Source of the DNA: Rhizobium sp. R711
GTDB lineage: Bacteria > Pseudomonadota > Alphaproteobacteria > Rhizobiales > Rhizobiaceae
Direction: 5' to 3'
DNA: 64,000 bases
Assembly (NCBI RefSeq): GCF_002211365.1
Contig: NZ_LOKZ01000010.1
Coordinates: forward strand, 45,324-109,323
Shown here: piece after piece, positions 17,768 through 27,159 of the stretch
Layout: each line of letters opens with the position of its first letter
Numbering within the stretch: the first letter of the stretch is position 1
Program-made: the position numbers and the translations under genes
Notes under the pieces: generated by a model
The model's input: only the letters and a program-made list of their open reading frames with translations
What the model was told of the DNA's origin: nothing
Database searches by the model: none

Positions 17768-19627
17768 TCAAAGCGGATGTCCCTGCCATAACCATACATC
17801 GATGCCTTCGCTTCTGCCCCGAATGCGTGCCTTTGCGGGGCCTTCAAGGCGGCCGGCTCGAACGGGCGCGCTATCCGCCCCCGCCGCCTCCATCAGTGCG
17901 GTGCTCAACGCTAGTTCGACACCGCGCTCGGCAGCGACCTCCATCAGGCGGCTGGCGACATTCACGGTGTCGCCGGTTGCCGTAATTTGCTGGCGGCTGC
18001 CGGTTCCAAGTCGCGAGGCAACGACCGGACCACAATTAGCCCCAACCTTGAAACCGGTTTTTCGGCCGCTCAGGGCGGGATGTGCCGCAAGCCAGGGCCG
18101 CATTCGCTCGCACAGGCGAATGGCACACGCGGCGGCACGCGCGGCATCGTCATCGGCCGGTTGCGGCAACCCGAAGAGAATCATCGCGCCATCGCCCATG
18201 AAGCTGGTGATTGCGCCACCATGCGAGCGCGCCTCCTCGTCAACGAGCTCGAAGAAATCGCTGAGAACTTCGCGGACATTGGTCGCGCCAATTGCCTCGC
18301 TCAAGCCTGTGAAGCCGGAGAGGTCGATGAAGACGACCGCGGCGTCTTGCCGGACCGGTTTTGCGAGAAAGTTAGGATCGCGCGCGAGCCACTCACCCAG
18401 GCCCGGGGCCTCGATGCGCTGCAGGAGATCGCTTTGCGCCGCAAAGTGTGCGGCCTGGCGACGATCGATCCAGATCTCTGCTGCACCGAAAAGCAGCACC
18501 GGCGGCAGCGCTGCTGCGATCGGCAATGCCGCACTGAACCAATAGCCGTGCGCGAAGGCGGCAATGTTCAGGCCGGCCCAGGCGAAAGCCACGGAGGCTA
18601 TGATGGCATAGCCGATAGAGCTGCGCCGCCATGCAAGCAGGCTGATCAGCAGGAGCGGCAGAGCCACGGCCATTAGCGAATCGAGCAGACGCACATTATG
18701 GTCCCTGATGATGCTGTCGCCAGCAATCAGATGTGTCGCTGCCGTTGCCATTACCTCAACGCCCGGGAGCACCGGATCGAAAGGTGTCGGGAAGACATCG
18801 CCGCCGCCGGTCACAGTCGAGCCGATGACGACGATTCTGTCCTCGATTGCATTGGCCGGGAGCTTGCCGGCGAGCGCGTCTGCGGCACTGAATGTCGGAA
18901 TTGTGCCGCGTGGACCATAGAAGGTAACCGGTAGCCGCTGCCCATTGTCGGTCGGCAAATGCCGGTCACCGAGCGCAAGGCCGCCGGGCGAGAACGCCGG
19001 ATTGATACCCAGCGCCAATGAGGCGACCCGCAATGGAAACGAGGCATCGACCCGCTCGCCGCCGCGGGAAATCAGGGGGATGAAGCGTGGTGTACCTGAT
19101 TCATCGGTGGCGACGTTGACGACGCCGATGGCCGCAACGTCGGAAAACCGGCTAAGGGGCAATAGCATCTTGCTGGCGGTCGGTATCGACGCCAGCGGAT
19201 CGTTGGTGTCGATACCGACCGCCTGTGTCTCCTTTTGGAAGACGCCGGCGGCGGCGATCACGCTGGGGGTCTGCTTGAGCGCCACGACAAGTGCGGCATC
19301 GCCCTCTTCCGGTCCGGGATCGACCAGCAAGAGATCAAGCGCTACTAGCTTTGGTTTCAAGGCATTGACGGCGTCCACCACGCGGGCGAGCGTCGCCCGA
19401 TTGAGCGGATAGCCGTTGTCGGCGGCGGTCTGGTCGTCGATTGCAATGATGCTGGTAATCGGCGGGGGCTCCTTGGCGCCAATGACCGTGCTACGCAGAT
19501 CGGTGAGAGAGGCTTCGAGGCTGTCGAGGAAGCTTATGCCGCCCGAAAGATGCATATAGCCAAGAAGCCCGCCCCAAAGTGCGGAGAGCAATAGCGAGAT
19601 CGTGATCAGGAGCCTTTTGGCCTGCAT
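17768..19627 (-). CDS. CHASE2-domain adenylate cyclase
   Basis: A 619-residue receptor. An N-terminal membrane helix (residues 6-26) is followed by a periplasmic CHASE2 sensor domain (about 40-295), three membrane helices (about 300-370) and a cytoplasmic class III nucleotide cyclase domain (about 405-600). Metal-binding Asp residues occur in FIDLSGFT and SFMGDGAM, and the transition-state Asn/Arg pair in VNVASRL. The Lys that usually selects adenine is Ser here, as in some class IIIb enzymes, so adenylate activity is likely but not proven. It begins 5 bp after a FecR-domain gene and is probably co-expressed with it. Confidence 0.88.
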   Translation of the reverse strand: MQAKRLLITISLLLSALWGGLLGYMHLSGGISFLDSLEASLTDLRSTVIGAKEPPPITSIIAIDDQTAADNGYPLNRATLARVVDAVNALKPKLVALDLLLVDPGPEEGDAALVVALKQTPSVIAAAGVFQKETQAVGIDTNDPLASIPTASKMLLPLSRFSDVAAIGVVNVATDESGTPRFIPLISRGGERVDASFPLRVASLALGINPAFSPGGLALGDRHLPTDNGQRLPVTFYGPRGTIPTFSAADALAGKLPANAIEDRIVVIGSTVTGGGDVFPTPFDPVLPGVEVMATAATHLIAGDSIIRDHNVRLLDSLMAVALPLLLISLLAWRRSSIGYAIIASVAFAWAGLNIAAFAHGYWFSAALPIAAALPPVLLFGAAEIWIDRRQAAHFAAQSDLLQRIEAPGLGEWLARDPNFLAKPVRQDAAVVFIDLSGFTGLSEAIGATNVREVLSDFFELVDEEARSHGGAITSFMGDGAMILFGLPQPADDDAARAAACAIRLCERMRPWLAAHPALSGRKTGFKVGANCGPVVASRLGTGSRQQITATGDTVNVASRLMEVAAERGVELALSTALMEAAGADSAPVRAGRLEGPAKARIRGRSEGIDVWLWQGHPL

Positions 19628-19632
19628 CGGCG

Positions 19633-20166
19633 CTATTGGCCAAGGCGGGCAAGCAGAGCCGCGGCGCGGGCGGGGGGCCAGCGGCGGACGGTAAGCGGTC
19701 CGCTACCCCGCGCGACGTCTACGCCCTCACCTACATTCAATACGACGCGCTCTCCTGCCGATGGACGACCGACCGCCACACGTCCGCGTACGACAAAGAC
19801 GGATGTCGTACCGTTCTTGACGTCGACAGCCCAGCGCGTGCCGCGCACGGCCGCGATCGCTTGTGGCGTAATCACCTCGAACCCGTCCGACCGCCGTGCG
19901 CGGTCGACGTCAACGAGGACGGCCTTGTTCCGCAATGACATGGCGTCTGGCCGCCCATCGCGGTTGCGATCGACGAGATTGAAGCGCGCCCCACCCTCTG
20001 CTGTGATCGTGACGCCATCCGCGCAGCGCATGATTTGCCGTGACGTTCCCGTCACGCGCTCCATGGCGCATCCGCTCGTTTGTGCCAAGGCCGCATCAGA
20101 GGTGAAGAGAAAGGTCGCGCTACCCCAGGCGGCTGCGGCGAAAAGCAGTCTCAAGTTTACAAGCAT
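19633..20166 (-). CDS. secreted FecR-domain protein
   Basis: A 177-residue exported protein. A signal peptide ends near ALAQ (residue 29); two Cys (33, 48) may form a disulfide. A calcium-loop-like DRNRDGRPD lies at 66-74, and a FecR-type domain (TPQAIAAVRGTRWAV...VFVVRGRVAV) at about 98-132. The start at 20166 has GGGGGGA upstream and gives a proper signal peptide, so it is preferred to a longer frame. There is no sigma factor or TonB receptor gene nearby, so this is not a classical FecIR system. It precedes the CHASE2 cyclase gene by 5 bp. Confidence 0.78.
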   Translation of the reverse strand: MLVNLRLLFAAAAWGSATFLFTSDAALAQTSGCAMERVTGTSRQIMRCADGVTITAEGGARFNLVDRNRDGRPDAMSLRNKAVLVDVDRARRSDGFEVITPQAIAAVRGTRWAVDVKNGTTSVFVVRGRVAVGRPSAGERVVLNVGEGVDVARGSGPLTVRRWPPARAAALLARLGQ

Positions 20167-20254
20167 ATCCGTCCCCCCGATCGAACGACATTGCGTGTAA
20201 CGGCCATCATGCCTTGATTGCTGCAGCACGCATGCCCAAACGTCAATGACTTTC

Positions 20255-21409
20255 CTATGCTATGAGAAGCTTCTCGGGTACTTCGACTGCAGGTCCAGTA
20301 TAGCGTGCTCTTGGACGAATGAGATGGCCGCTCTCGACTTGCTCCATGGCGTGAGCCAGCCATCCCACGGTTCGTGCAAGCGCGAAGATGACAAGAGGGG
20401 CATCGTCGGGAAGATCAAAAGCTGCGCCCATGGCCGTTAGCGCGAAATCGATGTTGACACCTTCTCCTATGATTTCTTGCCCCGCTTCTGCCAGTTCGGC
20501 ATAGGTTGGCGGCAAGGAAAAATTGGACATTAGCGCCTTCGCTCTAATGTCTCCGTCCGGATACAGAGGATGGCCGAAGGCAGGGAGCGCCCTTCCCTGC
20601 GTCAGCGCCTGCCGTATTGCTTGGCTGGCCCCACGCGCATTGACCTCTGCGACTAAAGAGACGACGCTCCGCCAGGCGCCTCCGTGGAGCGGTCCGGTCA
20701 AGGTCGAAAGGCCTGACAGGACCGCAGCGGACAGTGTTGCGCCTGAAGAGGCGGCCACGCGTGTGGCGAAGGTCGATGCGTTGAGTTCATGATCGGCAAG
20801 GAGCACCAGTGCGCGCCTGACGCAATCGGCCGCTTCGGGCCTTCGCCAACCCATGGCGAGGCGTAAATGCAAGGGCGAAGCCGTCCTATCCGGTGTGAGC
20901 GCACTTGCCACGGTCGACAGAATGCTTTCCGCTTCCGTCTTCAACACCTTAGCCGACCGCCCAGGGGTCGGCAGATCGCGGGTGACGCGCCGTGCGAGCA
21001 GAAGAAATGCCCGCTCCAACGAAGGGGATTCTTCCGGCTCCATGCTGGGTGCTGCTGCAATCGGTTCTGAATTCCACAGAAGCGCGGCGGTATCTTCAAG
21101 CGTCGCATGTTCCGCCCAAGTCGTCGCATTGTGGCCGCGATAATACAGCCGGCCATCCAGAATGGTCGAAATGGCTGATGGCAGAATTGGGTCACCCCAC
21201 TGGATGGTATCTGCCGCGACCGTCTCGGTCTTGCGCCGACCAGCGTGGCGTTCGGCGAGCCGCATGACGTCGGCCGCGTTGTAAAGACTGCGCCGCGGGT
21301 CGCTGGTATCCGCCTTGGCCCGGATCCGGCCGCGGCTCACATTGGCGTAGAGCGTTTGCGGTTTTGTGCCGAGTTTCTCAAGCGCCTGCTCGGCGGTTAG
21401 CCAGGACAT
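20255..21409 (-). CDS. citrate synthase-family protein with N-terminal helix-turn-helix
   Basis: A 384-residue protein. Residues 3-55 look like an excisionase/MerR-type DNA-binding domain (LTAEQALEKLGTKPQTLYANV). The rest is a citrate synthase fold with the three expected catalytic regions: GPLHGGA (His), AFGHPLY (His) and NIDFAL (Asp). Such proteins are annotated as citrate synthase family in rhizobia; their substrate is unclear (citrate or 2-methylcitrate). It is transcribed divergently from a second citrate synthase-family gene across 82 bp carrying two palindromes. Autoregulation through the N-terminal domain is an inference. Confidence 0.8.
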   Translation of the reverse strand: MSWLTAEQALEKLGTKPQTLYANVSRGRIRAKADTSDPRRSLYNAADVMRLAERHAGRRKTETVAADTIQWGDPILPSAISTILDGRLYYRGHNATTWAEHATLEDTAALLWNSEPIAAAPSMEPEESPSLERAFLLLARRVTRDLPTPGRSAKVLKTEAESILSTVASALTPDRTASPLHLRLAMGWRRPEAADCVRRALVLLADHELNASTFATRVAASSGATLSAAVLSGLSTLTGPLHGGAWRSVVSLVAEVNARGASQAIRQALTQGRALPAFGHPLYPDGDIRAKALMSNFSLPPTYAELAEAGQEIIGEGVNIDFALTAMGAAFDLPDDAPLVIFALARTVGWLAHAMEQVESGHLIRPRARYTGPAVEVPEKLLIA

Positions 21410-21422
21410 CCTGCCCTCTTAC

Positions 21423-21453
21423 ATTGATCAATTTCATCAAGATTGACGTCAAT
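21423..21453. promoter_or_regulatory. twin palindromes in the divergent citrate synthase promoter region
   Basis: ATTGATCAAT (21423-21432) and ATTGACGTCAAT (21442-21453) are both perfect palindromes sharing ATTGA half-sites. Their centres are exactly 20 bp apart, two turns of the helix. They sit midway between the divergent starts and are good operator candidates for both genes. Confidence 0.5.
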
Positions 21454-21491
21454 TAATCTAGGCTCGATCCTGTTGCACGTAAAGGAGAAAC

Positions 21492-22583
21492 ATGATGAAT
21501 AACGGTTTGGAAGATGTCATTGCAACTGAAACGCGGCTCTCTGATGTGGACGGCGAAGCAGGTCGCCTGATTATCCGTGGCGTGTCGCTCGATCATCTCG
21601 TGTCGACATCAACCTATGAAAGTGTGGCTGCGCTGTTGCTCGACGGCCTGACGGAACGGCGTTTCGGTGCAGCAGAACTCGGCAAGTGGCTGGGCGAAAT
21701 GCGGTCAGGCTTGTTCGCCCATGTGACGGTTCTTGACACGGAGTTGCTGGCATTGCCGCCTGTGGACGCGATGCGCGCTCTGATCGCTCACCTGCCGGAT
21801 GGTGAGGACTTTGAAGCAGTACTCAGATTACTGGCCGCCCCGGCGGTTTTCCTACCAGCGATCCTCCGCATGCAGAGCGGCAAAGAGCCGGTAGCGCCTG
21901 ATGGTTCCCTGTCGCAGGCGGCCGACATCCTGCGCATGTTGACTGGCCAGTTGCCGAGTTGGGAGCAGACGGCTGCGCTCGACGCCTATCTTGTGACGAT
22001 CTCGGACCACGGCCTAAACGCCTCGACCTTCGCATCGCGTGTTATCGCCTCGACGCGTGCCGGCCTCACCTCGTCAGTGCTGGCGGCGATAAGTGCGCTC
22101 AAGGGACCGTTGCACGGCGGCGCTCCGGGTCCCGTGCTGGACATGTTCGATGCGGTCGGGACCAGCGACAATGCGCGCGATTGGCTTGGCGACGCATTGG
22201 ACCGCGGCGAACGCTTGATGGGCTTTGGCCACCGCATCTACCGGGTGCGTGATCCGCGCGCCGATGCCCTGAAGCAGGCTCTTCGGCCGCTGGTCCTAGC
22301 CGCACAGGTCGACAGACAGCGGATCGAATTGGCAGAAGCCGTAGAGCACGCGGCGCTCGCCATCCTTAAGGAGCGTAAGCCGGATCGTCCGCTGGACGTC
22401 AATGTCGAATTCTACACGGCCTTGCTGCTCGAAGCGCTGGGCTTCCCGCGTGAGTCCTTCACCGGCGTGTTCGCGATCGGCCGGACGATAGGGTGGATCG
22501 CGCATGCGCGCGAGCAGGCGCTGGAGGGCCGACTTATCCGGCCACGTTCGGTTTATGTTGGGCCGCTGCCGGAAGCGGCGTAA
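21492..22583 (+). CDS. citrate/2-methylcitrate synthase family protein
   Basis: A 363-residue citrate synthase without the DNA-binding extension of its divergent neighbour. It has GPLHGGAP (His), GFGHRIYRVRDPRAD (His) and NVEFYTALLLEALG, where the usual catalytic Asp is Glu; I recall this variant in other bacterial citrate synthase homologues. An AAAGGAG ribosome binding site precedes the ATG. Condensation of acetyl- or propionyl-CoA with oxaloacetate is the family reaction. The housekeeping gltA is not in the window. Confidence 0.85.
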   Translation: MMNNGLEDVIATETRLSDVDGEAGRLIIRGVSLDHLVSTSTYESVAALLLDGLTERRFGAAELGKWLGEMRSGLFAHVTVLDTELLALPPVDAMRALIAHLPDGEDFEAVLRLLAAPAVFLPAILRMQSGKEPVAPDGSLSQAADILRMLTGQLPSWEQTAALDAYLVTISDHGLNASTFASRVIASTRAGLTSSVLAAISALKGPLHGGAPGPVLDMFDAVGTSDNARDWLGDALDRGERLMGFGHRIYRVRDPRADALKQALRPLVLAAQVDRQRIELAEAVEHAALAILKERKPDRPLDVNVEFYTALLLEALGFPRESFTGVFAIGRTIGWIAHAREQALEGRLIRPRSVYVGPLPEAA

Positions 22584-22663
22584 TCGTTGATACAAAAACA
22601 GCCCGGGAAACGGTCGTGCTGCGGCTTTGGCTCATCCGCTGCAAGATTGCGACGGCACACCAA

Positions 22664-22699
22664 TTGAAAAGACCGCCGCGTCGATTGACGAGGCGGTCT
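22664..22699 (-). terminator. intrinsic terminator of pyrG
   Basis: AGACCGCC/GGCGGTCT (22670-22677 with 22692-22699) with an inner CGTC/GACG pairing. On the minus strand it is followed by TTTTC, 9 bp past the pyrG stop. Confidence 0.75.
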
Positions 22700-22707
22700 C
22701 TTGGTAA

Positions 22708-24384
<1,677 letters not shown>

Positions 24385-24420
24385 TCATTTCCTGAATTTT
24401 TGGCGCCAGCGCGAAATCTG

Positions 24421-24456
24421 AACAAAAGAAAACCGGCAGACCCGAGGGCCTGCCGG
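24421..24456 (-). terminator. intrinsic terminator of secG
   Basis: CCGGCAG (24433-24439) pairs with CTGCCGG (24450-24456). On the minus strand it is followed by TTTTCTTTTG, 20 bp past the secG stop. It separates secG from pyrG. Confidence 0.8.
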
Positions 24457-24475
24457 CGGTTATGCTGTATGCCGC

Positions 24476-24985
24476 TTATTGTCCGCTTGGGACGGTCGCG
24501 GGTGCCGGAGCGGCAGGCGTGGTTGCCTGCGGAGCAGCCGGAGCAGTTTGAGTGGACGGGGCAGTCTCGGCAGGTGCCGATGCAGCCGGAGCCGCGGGCG
24601 TGGTCGCCGCCGGAGCCGGAGCGGCCTCACCGCCGGTCGGAACGCCGTTATTGCTCTGCGGGGCCGCCGGAGCGGCGTTGCCATTCTGGCCGCCGAGCGA
24701 ATCGAGGATACCCTTACCCTGGCCGCTCGTCGCCGGAATACGGTTCAGAATATCCGTCGGACGGCTCTCATAGCGGTTGAGGACACCGAGACCGAGCGAC
24801 GTGATGAAGAACAGAGTCGCCAGGATCGCGGTCGTGCGCGTCAGCGCATTGGCCGTGCCGCGGGCAGACATAAAGCCCGAACCGCCGCCGATGCCCAGGC
24901 CGCCGCCTTCAGAGCGCTGAATGAGCACGACGCCGACAAGCGCCAGCACGATCATGAGGTGGATGACAATCAAAACGGTCTGCAT
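24476..24985 (-). CDS. secG: preprotein translocase subunit SecG
   Basis: A 169-residue protein. The first 75 residues are a typical SecG: two membrane helices flanking the ERSEGGGLG/GGGSGFMSARG cytoplasmic loop. A long Ala/Pro/Thr-rich tail follows, as in other rhizobial SecG proteins. It supports SecYEG export. The ATG at 24985 (MQTVLIVIHL) is the family start. It lies downstream of tpiA on the same strand, the usual rhizobial neighbour. Confidence 0.93.
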   Translation of the reverse strand: MQTVLIVIHLMIVLALVGVVLIQRSEGGGLGIGGGSGFMSARGTANALTRTTAILATLFFITSLGLGVLNRYESRPTDILNRIPATSGQGKGILDSLGGQNGNAAPAAPQSNNGVPTGGEAAPAPAATTPAAPAASAPAETAPSTQTAPAAPQATTPAAPAPATVPSGQ

Positions 24986-25092
24986 GGGTCCAGTCCTGCC
25001 CACACGCACGGCGGGCATAAAGTAAAATTCTGGCGCTCTTTACATGAGGTAATCCGCTATTCCAAGCCCTTCGGCTCGGAATATACACGGCT

Positions 25093-25863
25093 CTAAGCAA
25101 GCAGCGCTTCGTATGCGCCGTAGATGGCGAGGAAATCTGTTGCTTTCAAGCTGGCGCCGCCGATCAATGCGCCATCGACATTCGCCACGCCCATCAACTC
25201 CCTCGCATTGTTGGGCTTGACCGAGCCACCATAGAGAATGCGGATCTTCTTGCCGATATCGCCAAAGCGGGCAACGAGCTCGGAACGCATGAAGGCGTGC
25301 GCCTTCTCGACGTCTTCCACCGTCGGCGTGACGCCGGTTCCGATCGCCCAGACGGGCTCGTAGGCGATGACGGTATTCTCGGGCGTAGCGCTCTCCGGCA
25401 CCGAGGCCGAAAGCTGACGCTTGAGGATGTCGAGAGTCTGGCCGGCCTTGCGCTCGTCAGCTGTTTCACCGATGCAGACGATCGCCGTCAGTTCCGCGGC
25501 GAAGGCAGCCTCTGCTTTGGCGCGAACGAGATGGTCGGTCTCGGCATGGTCGGTGCGACGTTCAGAATGGCCGACGATGACATAAGTGCCGAAGCAATCG
25601 GCAATCATTTCAGCCGAGATGTCACCGGTGTGGGCACCCGACGCATTCTGGTGGCAATCCTGCGCACCGATTGCCAGCGGGCTATCGGTGCAGAGCGCCG
25701 TGGCCACGTAGAGCAGCGTTGCCGGAGGGCAGATCAGCGCTTCCACCTTTGCGGAAAGCGGTCTCTGAACACCCTCAGCGATCGCCTTGATCTGGTCGAG
25801 GGAGGCACGCGTGCCGTTCATTTTCCAGTTTCCCGCAACGAGCGGGCGCACGTCAGGTGTCAT
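25093..25863 (-). CDS. tpiA: triosephosphate isomerase
   Basis: A 256-residue TIM barrel interconverting dihydroxyacetone phosphate and glyceraldehyde 3-phosphate. It has [16 protein letters not shown] (catalytic His), [11 protein letters not shown] (catalytic Glu) and [11 protein letters not shown]. The start at 25863 ([12 protein letters not shown]) fits the family; the longer frame does not. Confidence 0.98.
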   Translation of the reverse strand: MTPDVRPLVAGNWKMNGTRASLDQIKAIAEGVQRPLSAKVEALICPPATLLYVATALCTDSPLAIGAQDCHQNASGAHTGDISAEMIADCFGTYVIVGHSERRTDHAETDHLVRAKAEAAFAAELTAIVCIGETADERKAGQTLDILKRQLSASVPESATPENTVIAYEPVWAIGTGVTPTVEDVEKAHAFMRSELVARFGDIGKKIRILYGGSVKPNNARELMGVANVDGALIGGASLKATDFLAIYGAYEALLA

Positions 25864-26056
25864 GCCAGCCTTCCAATCTTCCACGTATCGAGCGGCCATA
25901 GCAAAAGCGGGAGTCAATGAAAAGGTTTCGTGCCCTTACCTAAAGGAAATAACGGCCTTTTGTCGCGCAAATGCTTAAAATTTGCGATCGATGTTGCTGA
26001 AGATCACAGGCCGGAGCGTCATGAATGGCATGCGCGCTGCCCCTTCGGGACGATTG

Positions 26057-26941
26057 TCAGGAGCCCAAGATCCAGTTCAACGTACGGCGCCAATCGATCA
26101 TCCGGATCGGAGTTCCGTGGTTCCCTGTTTGGTAGAGCGTGAAATGCGTAGGATAATCGGTCTTCAGCAGCTTTTCGAAGAGCGCCTGCTGGTCGGTTGC
26201 CGCGTAGACCGGATCGCGGCTGCCGTGCGCGAACCAGAGCGGCAGCTTGGCCTTGAAGGACGGGCTCTTGGCAAAGTCTGGATCGGTAACGCCACTCAGG
26301 ATCACCATCCCCTTCAGGCGCTTGACGCTGTCCACGTCGCGGCTCACGCCCCAGCAGACTTGGCTGCCCATCGACGCACATGCCAGGATGACTGGCTTGC
26401 CGCTCGACTGTTCGGAAGCGTAGCGGATCAGGCCGGCAATTGCTGCGACGCCAGCGCTGTCGAAGCTCTTGACCGACGGCGAGTAGTAGACTCCGCCGTT
26501 GCCGGCGACCAGATTTTTCAGGCGATTGAAGTTTCCACCGAAGCTGTAGTCATTCGCGCCGAGGCGCCGGTCGCCATTACGTCCGTGAATGAAGATGACC
26601 GTAAACGCCGCTGCGGAGCTTGGTCCCACCCTAGTGACATCGAGCTTTTGATCGCCGAGCTGTAAGGTCTCGTCCGACTGCTGCTTTCTGATCCCGAGGG
26701 AAACATATTTTTGTTGGGCGCGCTTCTCTGGTATCTGATCACGACCGTTGATGTCGCGCATTTCGTCGTATTCGATGACGTCAAGCGAGCCACCATCGCT
26801 GGTCTCCAGCACATTTTGTGTGGAAAAGAGATCGTCCTTGTACGGCGGCAGTCGCTCAGCGGCTTGACCGGTCGCCGTGGTCATCAGGAAAAAGGCCGCA
26901 ATTGCAGCGATAATGGTGCAATGACTTGTGGACATTCGCAT
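26057..26941 (-). CDS. secreted alpha/beta-hydrolase family protein
   Basis: A 294-residue protein with a signal peptide (MRMSTSHCTIIAAIAAFFLM...GQAAE). Its hydrolase core has FIHGRNGDRR (oxyanion region), ACASMGSQVC (a GxSxG-like nucleophile elbow with Ala replacing the first Gly), HGSRDPVY (acid) and GNHGTPI (His). Substrate unknown. The start at 26941 has AGGGAA upstream. It is separate from tpiA by 193 bp and divergent from parE. Confidence 0.72.
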   Translation of the reverse strand: MRMSTSHCTIIAAIAAFFLMTTATGQAAERLPPYKDDLFSTQNVLETSDGGSLDVIEYDEMRDINGRDQIPEKRAQQKYVSLGIRKQQSDETLQLGDQKLDVTRVGPSSAAAFTVIFIHGRNGDRRLGANDYSFGGNFNRLKNLVAGNGGVYYSPSVKSFDSAGVAAIAGLIRYASEQSSGKPVILACASMGSQVCWGVSRDVDSVKRLKGMVILSGVTDPDFAKSPSFKAKLPLWFAHGSRDPVYAATDQQALFEKLLKTDYPTHFTLYQTGNHGTPIRMIDWRRTLNWILGS

Positions 26942-27159
26942 GCCTATGGTTCCCTGAGCCTTCTGGCCGCTTGCCATTCCACGCCCACCAACGCAAACCA
27001 TTTCCTGAGAAAGTGTCCGCCGGATTGGGCGGCGTCGCGTAAGAAGGCGCTTTCTGGCAGAATCTGCCTGATTCGCAAACGTGACATCAAATGCGGTGAT
27101 TTTGGGTCAGGCTCGGCGTAGGCCGCCTGCCCTGACAGGATGAAGATCTGAACGGCCCC

